A stretch of 64,000 bases of DNA from an uncultured Cohaesibacter sp. GTDB taxonomy: Bacteria > Pseudomonadota > Alphaproteobacteria > Rhizobiales > Cohaesibacteraceae. A program made the translations under genes and the position numbers. Shown here piece after piece: positions 18,746 to 26,611 of the stretch. The notes beneath the pieces were generated by a model. It was not told the origin of the DNA and did no database searches. It worked only from the letters and a program-made list of their open reading frames with translations. Where the stretch lies: NCBI RefSeq assembly GCF_963666525.1, contig NZ_OY762905.1, forward strand, positions 2,955,501 to 3,019,500, in the 5' to 3' direction. How positions within the stretch are numbered: the stretch's first letter is position 1; each line of letters begins with the position of its first letter.

Positions 18746-19198
18746 ATGAATTACGCGCACAATCGTGCCATTAGCGCCTATCGTACAGCCAATACCGCTG
18801 TTCCTCCCGTCAAGGCCGTTGCCATGCTGCTTGATGAAGCGTTGAACGCGATCATCCTGACGAGCTACTATTTGCGGCGCAAGGAATTCGAAAGTGCGTT
18901 TGGGCGCGTTGTCCATGCTTCGAAAATTCTGAGCGGTCTGCGCCAGAATGTTAGCCTGGATGCGGATCCCCAGATGGGCCAGCAGTTCATTGACATGTAC
19001 ACGAGCAACATTTTTGCGCTCCACAATGCTTATGGCAAGGATGACGCCATCGAACGCTATGCAAAACTGGCGGGCGGTATTCTTGAATTTCGCAACGCAT
19101 GGGCAGAAATAGCAAGAATGCCACAACGAAGCATTGACACCGTTATGGGTGGGATCTTAGATCAGGGAAGCGAGGAAGTGACTGCAAAAGCAGGATAA
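18746..19198 (+). CDS. fliS: Flagellin export chaperone FliS
   Basis: 150 residues. The ATG at 18746 gives MNYAHNRAISAYRTANTAV, the usual FliS opening, with GGAG at 18733; an upstream in-frame ATG inside fliD is rejected. A helical bundle follows, with LLDEALNAIILTSYYLRRKEF, HASKILSGLRQNV and a C-terminal helix. FliS binds the flagellin C-terminus in the cytoplasm and delivers it to the export gate. FliS is not the usual flagellin factor of well-studied Rhizobiales, where FlaF/FlbT are found, so its presence here is notable. Confidence 0.85.
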   Translation: MNYAHNRAISAYRTANTAVPPVKAVAMLLDEALNAIILTSYYLRRKEFESAFGRVVHASKILSGLRQNVSLDADPQMGQQFIDMYTSNIFALHNAYGKDDAIERYAKLAGGILEFRNAWAEIARMPQRSIDTVMGGILDQGSEEVTAKAG

Positions 19199-19252
19199 CA
19201 GCTGGATGATCGGGCCCAGGCACCATGTCGTCCATCGAATGATAGGGCGAGT

Positions 19253-19498
19253 ATGGTCGGGTCCCATGGTGATATGTCGATTGAGCGGTTCGAAGAACTG
19301 CTGGATCGCTATGGCGCTGATCTGGAAAACTGGCCGCAGGATGAAGCCTCTGCGGCCAGGGAGCTGATGCTTGGCTCCGACCTCGCGCGGAAGAAATTTC
19401 AGTTTGTCCTGAGCATTATAAAACTGGCAGGCTTTGCTCCTGCCCCGAAGGCCCCGGCCTCCCTGGTCGACAGGATCATGAGCAAGGTCAAGAAGTAA
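19253..19498 (+). CDS. Small protein of the type often linked to ECF sigma genes (possible anti-sigma partner)
   Basis: 81 residues, no signal peptide and no certain membrane segment. It carries RYGADLENWPQDEASAARELM (residues ~19-39), then a hydrophobic patch (FQFVLSIIKLAGFAP) and a C-terminal LVDRIMSKVKK. From memory, short alphaproteobacterial proteins with a YGAD..xWP motif are often encoded beside ECF sigma genes; this is the basis of the call and is not proof. It lies 54 bp after fliS, in what seems to be the fliD-fliS transcript. If it restrains the ECF factor at 11645, it would give feedback on filament gene expression. GTG/ATG starts at 19253 or 19274 are both possible; 19253 has an AGGGCGAG upstream. 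Confidence 0.55.
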   Translation: MVGSHGDMSIERFEELLDRYGADLENWPQDEASAARELMLGSDLARKKFQFVLSIIKLAGFAPAPKAPASLVDRIMSKVKK

Positions 19499-19926
19499 AC
19501 CTTGTGTCGGGCCTCTGTACTTGCCTCCCGCCCAAACCAATTCCCTCCCGGCTGACTGTTGAGCTTCTTTCTGGTTGGGAAGGAGGTGTGACAGATCTCG
19601 TCACAGGAGTAACCGGATGAAAGTCTGGCGCTTAGAATATGCCTGTTTTCTTTGTAGATGAAGCGAATGAATCGATAGTATATTTTCAGTTATATGTCAT
19701 TGAATACTTTGAAATTTACAATATATTTCTGTTTTTATGCTACATAAGCAAAATAGGAAAAAATTGCCCAGAGGAAATAAGTATTGGGCAGAATTTTCCT
19801 AAATAAAAACTAAAAATAATTCGCCTGATTTTGGATTTTGTCCCGTTTCAGAATTATGAGGGATAGAGTCCGAATTCTATTGGCGGACTTTATCTCGTGT
19901 TTTCTTAAAACGCACGAGCAAAAGCC
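19499..19926. other. Intergenic region upstream of flgD
   Basis: No gene. From about 19630 to 19870 it is AT-rich, with a candidate ECF-type promoter at 19822-19850. No clear terminator after the 81-residue gene. Confidence 0.6.
19822..19850 (+). promoter_or_regulatory. Putative ECF-type promoter of flgD
   Basis: CGCCTGA at 19822-19828, 14-bp spacer, CCGTTTCA at 19843-19850, 77 nt before the flgD start. Confidence 0.5.
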
Positions 19927-20589
19927 ATGACTGTATCTGCACTGGCGTCATCCACTGCAACGACCACGACCACAACGACGTCGTCCGCCACTCTGGGGCT
20001 GGACACGTCCGACTTTCTCCAGCTCATGGTCGAGCAATTGCAGAACCAGAACCCAACCGATCCCACCGATACGACCGAATTTCTTGGCCAGCTGGTTCAG
20101 CTGGCCAACTATGACCAGCAGGTTTCCAACTCCGAGAGTCTGGACTCCGTGGTCAGTTCCCTTGAGACGATGCTGTCATCAAACGGACTTGGCTACATAG
20201 GGCAGACGGTGACCGTCGAAGGCGACACCACGACCTTGCAGGACGGATCGGCCCAGTGGAACTACACGCTCGATAGCGACGCCGAGGAAGTGACGATCAA
20301 CATCCTCGATGAAGATGGCAACACTGTCTACACCACCACCGGCGAGGCCGATGAGGGCACCTACGCCGTGGAATGGGACGGCGTCGACGATGATGGCAAC
20401 CAGCTTGATGACGGCGGTGTCTACACCATCGAGGTCACCGCAACCGATGCGAATGGCGATGATGTGGACGTCAGCACGTCTGTTACCGGCACCGTTACCG
20501 GCATCGATTCTTCCGGCGACGACACCTACCTGCTGATCGGCGATGTCGGTTTCACCGTCGATGACATTACCGCGATCAGTTCGTCCTGA
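19927..20589 (+). CDS. flgD: Flagellar hook capping protein FlgD
   Basis: 220 residues. The N-terminal conserved FlgD segment is clear (LDTSDFLQLMVEQLQNQNP ... TTEFLGQLVQLANYDQQ, residues ~25-65), preceded by a Thr-rich leader. The C-terminal FnIII/Tudor-like part contains the usual FlgD repeat-like stretch (EEVTINILDEDGNTVYTTTG, AVEWDGVDDDGNQL). It scaffolds polymerisation of the hook protein encoded next. A strong terminator separates it from flgE. Confidence 0.93.
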   Translation: MTVSALASSTATTTTTTTSSATLGLDTSDFLQLMVEQLQNQNPTDPTDTTEFLGQLVQLANYDQQVSNSESLDSVVSSLETMLSSNGLGYIGQTVTVEGDTTTLQDGSAQWNYTLDSDAEEVTINILDEDGNTVYTTTGEADEGTYAVEWDGVDDDGNQLDDGGVYTIEVTATDANGDDVDVSTSVTGTVTGIDSSGDDTYLLIGDVGFTVDDITAISSS

Positions 20590-20595
20590 TGAGTG

Positions 20596-20623
20596 GCCCC
20601 GCCAGGGCCGCGGGGCTCGTTTT
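20596..20623 (+). terminator. Intrinsic terminator after flgD
   Basis: Stem GCCCCGC / GCGGGGC, seven-base loop, then TCGTTTT. Confidence 0.75.
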
Positions 20624-20691
20624 CCTGAATTGAAGCCAAACCTGCCACTCAGACATCGAAACACGACGTGGCGCACTAGTAGGAGAGTATC

Positions 20692-21996
20692 ATGAGCTTG
20701 ATGGGTGCAACGAATGCTGCAGTATCGGGGCTCGCCGCGCAGTCACAGGCTTTGTCGACGGTTTCCAACAACCTGGCAAACTCTGAAACCACCGCATACA
20801 AGGCCTCCACGACCAGCTTTTCCAGCCTGGTTGCCGGAAGCGGGGCATCAAAGAGCGGTGGCGTTTCGGCCAGCAATACCACGAACAACACGGCTCAGGG
20901 CCTGATCACCGATTCCGATATCGAAACCAACCTGGCAATCGAGGGCGATGGCTATTTCGTGGTTTCCGAGGAAGGGGATTCCTCTTCGCGCTACTATACG
21001 CGAAACGGTGAATTCAGTGTCGATGATGACGGCTATCTGACCAATGGGGACTATTACCTTCTCGGTTGGGCAACCGACGAGGATGGAGAGGTTTCCGGTG
21101 GCGCCAGCAGCGTGAACCTGACCAAGATCGATATCTCGTCCATCCAGAGCTCTGCCGAGGCCACCACCGAAGTGGCGATGCAGGCTACCCTTCCGGCCGA
21201 TGCCGCAGTTGACGACAGCTTTGAAACAAGTTTTGAAGTCTACGACTCTCTGGGTACGGCAAGCACGGTGACCGCGACCTACACAAAAGTCGACGAAAAC
21301 ACCTGGACCGTTTCCTACTCAGATCCTGTCTCTGCCGATGACTCCTCGACAACAGGGTCTGTCACATCCGGAACCTACACGATCTTTTTCGATTCCGAGG
21401 GTAACCTCGATCACATTGAAGAAGGGGATTATGACGCTGCCACGGGCACATCCGCGACGGGCACAACGGTCGATACTGCCACGCTTTCGATCGATTGGAC
21501 AACGGGCGCCTCGGATAGCGATATCTCCATGGATCTGGGAACTGCAGGTGGTTCGGACGGTCTGACCCAGTATTCAAGCAACGACTCCGATGAAGCCGAG
21601 ATCGATGTATCATCCATTGACGTCGATGGACGCCCGTATGGCACGGTGGACTCGGTCGAAATCGATTCTGATGGCTCCGTGGTTGCCAGCTTCACCAATG
21701 GCGAAACCAGAACCATCTACAAGATCGCCATCGCAACCTTCACCAATTCCGATGGCCTGGCGGAAGATAGCGACGGAATCTACGCCGTCTCCAACGATTC
21801 CGGCAATGCCACTCTGCACATCGCCGGGCAGGGTTCCGCCGGGACGATCGAGAGCAGCTCACTGGAAGCCAGTACCGTGGATACCAGCACGGAGTTTGCT
21901 GCCATGTTGGCCGCCCAGCAGGCCTACTCCTCCGCGTCACAGATCATTTCAACGGCAAGCTCGATGTTTGACGATCTGATGAGCGCCGTAAGGTGA
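20692..21996 (+). CDS. flgE: Flagellar hook protein FlgE
   Basis: 434 residues, good ribosome-binding site (TAGGAGAG). The N-terminal rod/hook motif is MSLMGATNAAVSGLAAQSQ ... VSNNLANSETTAYKAS; the FlgE-type GDGYFVV and YTRNGEFSVDDDGYL follow at ~80-115. The C-terminal helix ends in SASQIISTASSMFDDLMSAVR. The middle is very rich in Ser, Thr and Asp. It polymerises into the hook outside the cell after export. No ECF-like element was seen in the 100 bp upstream, so transcription is unclear. Confidence 0.93.
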   Translation: MSLMGATNAAVSGLAAQSQALSTVSNNLANSETTAYKASTTSFSSLVAGSGASKSGGVSASNTTNNTAQGLITDSDIETNLAIEGDGYFVVSEEGDSSSRYYTRNGEFSVDDDGYLTNGDYYLLGWATDEDGEVSGGASSVNLTKIDISSIQSSAEATTEVAMQATLPADAAVDDSFETSFEVYDSLGTASTVTATYTKVDENTWTVSYSDPVSADDSSTTGSVTSGTYTIFFDSEGNLDHIEEGDYDAATGTSATGTTVDTATLSIDWTTGASDSDISMDLGTAGGSDGLTQYSSNDSDEAEIDVSSIDVDGRPYGTVDSVEIDSDGSVVASFTNGETRTIYKIAIATFTNSDGLAEDSDGIYAVSNDSGNATLHIAGQGSAGTIESSSLEASTVDTSTEFAAMLAAQQAYSSASQIISTASSMFDDLMSAVR

Positions 21997-22001
21997 TCTG
22001 A

Positions 22002-22259
22002 ATGTCTAAGGAAGTGGCTCAGTTCAGACGGGAGATCCGCCGAATCAAGGCGGAGATCATCAGATATGAGCAGGACCCCGACAGGAAATCGGGCCGGCTT
22101 CTTCTGCTGGTGGCCAAGAATGATCTGACCACTCTGATCGGCAGGATGCGTCGACAACAAGAGGAAATCAAGGTGAAGCGATCACGCAAGACCAAGGCAA
22201 ATCAGGTCGCTTCGGCCTACGCAAATCTCAATCAATACCGCAAGTACAACAAGGGTTAG
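22002..22259 (+). CDS. Small basic coiled-coil protein in the flagellar cluster
   Basis: 85 residues, not recognised. Highly charged and helical (EVAQFRREIRRIKAEIIRYE, GRMRRQQEEIKVKRSRKTK), with an Asn/Tyr-rich basic tail and no signal or membrane segment. It starts 6 bp after flgE and ends 8 bp before the FlgN-like gene, so it is surely in the flgE transcript. Size and composition would suit an export chaperone or assembly factor, but no family is assigned. Confidence 0.7.
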   Translation: MSKEVAQFRREIRRIKAEIIRYEQDPDRKSGRLLLLVAKNDLTTLIGRMRRQQEEIKVKRSRKTKANQVASAYANLNQYRKYNKG

Positions 22260-22267
22260 GGTGTGCC

Positions 22268-22753
22268 ATGAATTCGAAACTCAATACTGAAATGGTTCAT
22301 TCACAACGGGATGTCGAGCGCATCGAACTGGCGATCGACAATGCGATCAAGGTGGCGGACGACCTCATTCGTATTGCGGCTGAAGAAAATCAGCGTCTGG
22401 AAAGCGGCAGACCGACCTCGCTGGATGACCTGCTGGCTAGAAAGCAGAAGCTTGCATCTGAGTTCGATGCCTTTTTCAAGGATTTCAAGGCCGAACGAGA
22501 GGCTTTCCTCTACGCATCGGAAGAGAAATTCAACCGGCTGCAGGATCGCATTCAGATCCTTGCCCAGTCCTTCATGGAAAATGCCAGCAACCTGAACCGG
22601 GCCAAAAGCGCCAACGAGCGGCGGATCAACGCCATCATGCGTGCGATCCGTGACAATCAGGACGCCAATGCGCTTCCGTCCTACGGCTCGACCGGCCGGG
22701 CCGCAAGCGCAGCCTATGGGGCAGGCTCCATCAAGCCGCATCGGAAAGTGTAA
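22268..22753 (+). CDS. FlgN-like hook-associated protein export chaperone (putative)
   Basis: 161 residues, almost entirely helical coiled-coil. It contains LDDLLARKQKLASEFDAFF and LAQSFMENASNLNRAKSANE ... RINAIMRAIRD, the kind of late Asn/Arg helix seen in FlgN proteins, followed by a Gly/Ala/Ser tail. Its place directly before flgK and flgL is the classic FlgN context; FlgN binds the C-termini of FlgK and FlgL in the cytoplasm. Assignment rests on context and helical pattern. Confidence 0.6.
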   Translation: MNSKLNTEMVHSQRDVERIELAIDNAIKVADDLIRIAAEENQRLESGRPTSLDDLLARKQKLASEFDAFFKDFKAEREAFLYASEEKFNRLQDRIQILAQSFMENASNLNRAKSANERRINAIMRAIRDNQDANALPSYGSTGRAASAAYGAGSIKPHRKV

Positions 22754-22875
22754 AGCGGATTGGCGAGGTGTATCTGGTTACTCGTCGATGAAGATATCCG
22801 CCCGGCAATGCCAGACATTCTGATCGAGCAACCGGCGACATGCTCGCTGCGTGCACGATCTGAGAGGAAAAGGTG

Positions 22876-24234
22876 ATGTCGTCCTTATCGACTGCCCGCT
22901 ATATTGCTTCGAGTTCGCTTGCCGCAACGCAGGTGCAGGTGTCTGTAACCTCCAACAACATTGCCAATGCGGACACCGAGGGATACACGACCAAGACTGC
23001 TTCCGTGTCCTCTTCGATCTCGGCCGGATCCGGTGCTGGTGTCTCAGTCGAAAGCGTCTCTTCGTCTGTCAGCAAGTATCTCATCGAGGACCTGACAGAC
23101 GCCACGTCCCAAGCGTCCTATGCCACGACGACGGCAGACTATCTGAGCAGCCTGCAGACCTCGCTGGGCACGCTGGAAGACGAGGATGGGTCGGGTACGT
23201 CTCTTGTTGATGCCATCTCGGATTTCGAGGAAGCCGTCACAGAGCTCGCAACCACGCCGGAAAGTACCATCCTGGCCAGCAATGCCGTTTCTGCACTGGA
23301 AGATCTGACCAGCCAGATCCGGGATACCGCCGACACGGTGCAGGGCCTGATCGATGACGCCGATAGTGAAGTCGAGGCGGCGGTGGATACGGTCAATACC
23401 CTGCTGGAAACCATCGACGCCCTGAACGAGCAGATCAGGACCGCAACGGCGAGCGGCAACAGCACCGCAGATCTCGATGACCAGCTGACGACAGCCATCG
23501 TCGCGTTGTCGGCCTATCTTGATGTAACGACATTCAGTTGTGATGACGGCTCCACCAAGGTCTACACCTCGTCGGGACAGATGCTGGTCGGATCGACAGC
23601 CCATTTGCTGACAGCCGGGACCGATGCAGACGGCCAGACGACCATTTCCGTCAATGGGTCGGACATCACCGAACGCCTGACCGGCACGGACAGCAAGATC
23701 GGAGCCCTGCTCGAATTGCGCGATGAGACGTTGCCCGCCTATATGGCCGATCTTGACGAGCTGGCGACCACGATGATCGAGACCTTGAATGCGGTGGACG
23801 GGCTGGATGGTGACATCCTGACCGGCACCGGCGCGTCCGATATCAAGGTGGTGGACAGTGTGCTGGACGATCCGACAACCCTCTTGGGTTCGGGCAATGC
23901 ATCAACGACCGCCAACAATATTCTGGATGCCCTGCAGGGGGATGCCACCTACGATGAAGCGGGCAATCTGGCTTCCGGAGACCGCACCTTTACGGAATAT
24001 GCCACGGAAATCATATCCACGGCGGTGACCACATCCAATAGCGCGTCAGATGCCCTGGATGTGGCCGAGAGTGCGCTCAGCTCGGCGGAAGATGCGATCA
24101 GTTCGGCCTGCGGTGTCAACGTCGACGAGGAAACGGCCCGTTTGACCGAGCTTGAACAGCTATATTCTCTGGCCTCGACCATTCTGAGCACGCTTCAGGA
24201 AATGTTCGATGACCTCAAATCGGCATTTGCATAG
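22876..24234 (+). CDS. flgK: Hook-filament junction protein FlgK (HAP1)
   Basis: 452 residues. The ATG at 22876 follows GAGGAAAAGG; the overlapping GTG at 22873 is rejected. N-terminal ARYIASSSLAATQVQVSVTS and SNNIANADTEGYTTK are the rod/hook-family helix motifs; IGALLELRDETLPAYMADLD (near 280) is a FlgK signature; the C-terminal helix (ELEQLYSLASTILSTLQEMF) is typical. Two cysteines. Shorter than enteric FlgK (about 550) because surface domains are reduced. It follows the FlgN-like gene and precedes flgL. Confidence 0.92.
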   Translation: MSSLSTARYIASSSLAATQVQVSVTSNNIANADTEGYTTKTASVSSSISAGSGAGVSVESVSSSVSKYLIEDLTDATSQASYATTTADYLSSLQTSLGTLEDEDGSGTSLVDAISDFEEAVTELATTPESTILASNAVSALEDLTSQIRDTADTVQGLIDDADSEVEAAVDTVNTLLETIDALNEQIRTATASGNSTADLDDQLTTAIVALSAYLDVTTFSCDDGSTKVYTSSGQMLVGSTAHLLTAGTDADGQTTISVNGSDITERLTGTDSKIGALLELRDETLPAYMADLDELATTMIETLNAVDGLDGDILTGTGASDIKVVDSVLDDPTTLLGSGNASTTANNILDALQGDATYDEAGNLASGDRTFTEYATEIISTAVTTSNSASDALDVAESALSSAEDAISSACGVNVDEETARLTELEQLYSLASTILSTLQEMFDDLKSAFA

Positions 24235-24242
24235 GTGATCAC

Positions 24243-25136
24243 ATGGCAATGCGCGTTGCTACATTCCATACGACATCATCCCTGCTGCAGAAGACGCTGA
24301 ACACGCAGGCCAAACTTGCACAGATCCAGGAGCAGGAATCCAGCGGTCTGGTGTCTTCTGACTATGGCGGGCTGGGCACGTCGGTCTCGCGAGTGCTGGA
24401 TCTGAGTTCGTCCATTTCAACAGCAGAAGCCAATATCTCGGCGGCCGAAACGGTCGTCAGCCGCAGTGATACCTATGCCTCTGTTCTTGAAGATATCACG
24501 GATCTCTTGACCAACGCCCGTAGCGCGGTTTCGGGCACCAGCACCGACGATGAGCTGGAAGACCTGCAGACCGAAGCCGCGGAGTATCTGGAAGATCTGG
24601 TGCTTCTGCTCAATACGCAGTTCAATGGCCGCTATATTTTCTCCGGCAGCGAAACTGATACCGAGCCGGTTGATATATCAAGCTATGAGGCAACGGACCT
24701 GACAACGGTCAACACCGACTATTATCAGGGCGATGACTACACCCAGCTCATCCGGCTTGATAGCGGCACCGAGGTGGAATACGGCGTTACGGCTGACCTG
24801 GAGGGGATCGAACAGGCGATGCGAGCCCTGTCCTATCTGGCTAATACGACCAGCCTGACCACGGATGACCTCGATGACGTCGATGACCTGCTTGTGGATG
24901 CGCAGGACGCCCTGATCGCGGCCACCAGCAAGGCGGGTGCGGTTTCCTCGCGGATTGAATCCTATATCGAGAATGAAGAGGATTTCATCGCCACCGCACA
25001 GGATCTCGCAACGGATCTGACTTCGATCGACATTGCTGCGGCAGCAGTTGAGGCAACGGCCTATGAAACCCAACTGGAAGCGAGCTATTCGGCACTCAGC
25101 AAGATCCTCAACCTCAGTCTGGTCGATTATCTCTAG
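24243..25136 (+). CDS. flgL: Hook-filament junction protein FlgL (HAP3)
   Basis: 297 residues. Flagellin-like N-terminal helices (SLLQKTLNTQAKLAQIQEQE, SSGLVSSDYGGLGTSVSRVL), the FlgL hallmark LNTQFNGRYIFSGSETDTEP at ~127-146, and a C-terminal helix (ATAYETQLEASYSALSKILN). It joins FlgK to the filament. Begins 8 bp after flgK; last gene of the flagellar run, followed by a strong terminator. Met at 24243 or 24249 could start it. Confidence 0.93.
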   Translation: MAMRVATFHTTSSLLQKTLNTQAKLAQIQEQESSGLVSSDYGGLGTSVSRVLDLSSSISTAEANISAAETVVSRSDTYASVLEDITDLLTNARSAVSGTSTDDELEDLQTEAAEYLEDLVLLLNTQFNGRYIFSGSETDTEPVDISSYEATDLTTVNTDYYQGDDYTQLIRLDSGTEVEYGVTADLEGIEQAMRALSYLANTTSLTTDDLDDVDDLLVDAQDALIAATSKAGAVSSRIESYIENEEDFIATAQDLATDLTSIDIAAAAVEATAYETQLEASYSALSKILNLSLVDYL

Positions 25137-25177
25137 CGCAGTGCACCCATGGCACGCCGGGAGACCCCGGACAGTAG

Positions 25178-25217
25178 AGCGCCACGGTGCAGCAAAGCGC
25201 CGTGGCGTTGATTTTTT
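25178..25217 (+). terminator. Intrinsic terminator of the flagellar cluster
   Basis: 10-bp stem AGCGCCACGG / CCGTGGCGTT, 12-base loop, then a run of six T. Confidence 0.85.
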
Positions 25218-25243
25218 CAAAGGGCGGACAGCTCGACCCGCGG

Positions 25244-26488
25244 CTAGAAGAAGCGGCGCGAAGAGAAACCACCGACGCTCAGGCAAGGCTCCTGGCCGGT
25301 CACGAGATCGGCGGTCATCTTGCCGGTGATCGGGCCAACGGCAAAGCCCATGTGGCCGTGGCCGAAGTTGAAATACATGCCCTCATGCTGCCGTGAGGCT
25401 TCGATCAGGGGCAGGTTGTCAGGGAAGCAGGGGCGGAAGCCCATCCACGGTTCATCTTCGACCGGCTTGCCGATCGGATAGAGCTTCTTGGCCCATTCCG
25501 TGGCTTTTCTGACCTGTGCCGGGGTCTTTCGGGCGTCACGGGCGGCAAACTCGATGCCGCTGGTCAGCCGGATGCCGTCTTCCATCGGTGTCAGCAGGAA
25601 GCCGATGTCCTCATCGACGACCGGACGGTTCATGCTGGCGCCGTTGTTGCTGGCGAAATGCTGGTGGTAGCCGCGCTTGACCTCCAGCGGGAACTTGTAG
25701 CCGAACGGCTTGAGCAGATCCATGCTCCAGGCACCAAGGGAAATGACCACCTTGGGAGCGGAAACAGGGCCACCCTGCGAGGAAACGGTCCATGCACCAT
25801 TTTCCTGCTTGAGGCTGCGGGCATCGCCCAGCAGGAGGGAACCGCCGCGCCCCTTGAACAGGGCGGCATAGGCCTGCGTCACGCCACCGGGTGAGGAAAC
25901 CGAGACGCAGCCCTTCCAGTGAATGGCCTTGTCCTTGTCGGTGAAGTGGAAGGACGGTTCCAGTGCTTCCAGCTCATGCTTGCCGACGACGTCATATTCA
26001 ACGCCGAATTCATCGGCGTATCCGAGTGTGCGGGCGGTGGATTCAAAGCTTTCCGGACTGTGGTAGAGGTTGATCCAGCCGGTTTCTCGGAACTTGTCCA
26101 TGATGCCGGCTTCCTGAGCGAAATGGTAATGCTCCTTGGCCGAAACCTGACGCAGAGGGGTGACGCGTCGGGCATAGGAGGCAATGCCGAACGGTGTCGA
26201 CAGGCGCCACATGGCGAACAGCCACGGTGCAAGGCGCGGCATCATCGTCGGATGATAATGCATGGAAACCTGACGGTTGCTGCCATATTTCAAGAGGGGC
26301 ACGATCTCGCTGGGAATGACCAGCGGCACATGGCCGTCCTTCTCGATGATCCCGGCGTTGCCGTAAGAGGCTTCAAGGCCCGGTTCCTGACGGTCCAGCA
26401 CCGCGACCTTGAGGCCGCGCTCCTGCAGATGCAGCGCCGTGCTTACGCCGACAATACCGGCCCCCAGAACAATAACATCATATGACAC
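25244..26488 (-). CDS. FAD-dependent D-amino acid (cis-4-hydroxy-D-proline) dehydrogenase
   Basis: 414 residues. The chosen start is the GTG at 26488, behind TTAGGAG with 7-nt spacing, giving VSYDVIVLGAGIVG; upstream ATGs in the frame have no such site. N-terminal FAD fold (GAGIVGVSTALHL) then the DadA-type body, with the conserved end GPITGKMTADLVTG. DadA-type enzymes oxidise D-amino acids and pass electrons to the membrane. Given the hydroxyproline epimerase, deaminase and aldehyde dehydrogenase around it, the likely reaction is cis-4-hydroxy-D-proline to pyrroline-4-hydroxy-2-carboxylate (HypO/LhpB role). Substrate is inferred from context. Confidence 0.85.
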   Translation of the reverse strand: MSYDVIVLGAGIVGVSTALHLQERGLKVAVLDRQEPGLEASYGNAGIIEKDGHVPLVIPSEIVPLLKYGSNRQVSMHYHPTMMPRLAPWLFAMWRLSTPFGIASYARRVTPLRQVSAKEHYHFAQEAGIMDKFRETGWINLYHSPESFESTARTLGYADEFGVEYDVVGKHELEALEPSFHFTDKDKAIHWKGCVSVSSPGGVTQAYAALFKGRGGSLLLGDARSLKQENGAWTVSSQGGPVSAPKVVISLGAWSMDLLKPFGYKFPLEVKRGYHQHFASNNGASMNRPVVDEDIGFLLTPMEDGIRLTSGIEFAARDARKTPAQVRKATEWAKKLYPIGKPVEDEPWMGFRPCFPDNLPLIEASRQHEGMYFNFGHGHMGFAVGPITGKMTADLVTGQEPCLSVGGFSSRRFF

Positions 26489-26569
26489 AGCAATACTCCT
26501 AAAGCATTTCCCGGAATGCGCATGCATCTTGGGCGCTATCAAACGGCGCCGTCAAACGGGAAGACGATG

Positions 26570-26607
26570 AAAAAGGCGCCTGACAACTGGTCCTTGTCAG
26601 GCGCCTT
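26570..26607 (-). terminator. Intrinsic terminator of the semialdehyde dehydrogenase gene
   Basis: Perfect 14-bp stem AAGGCGCCTGACAA / TTGTCAGGCGCCTT with a T-run on the minus strand, just after the 26612 stop. It separates the aldehyde dehydrogenase from the D-hydroxyproline dehydrogenase. Confidence 0.88.
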
Positions 26608-26611
26608 CCGA

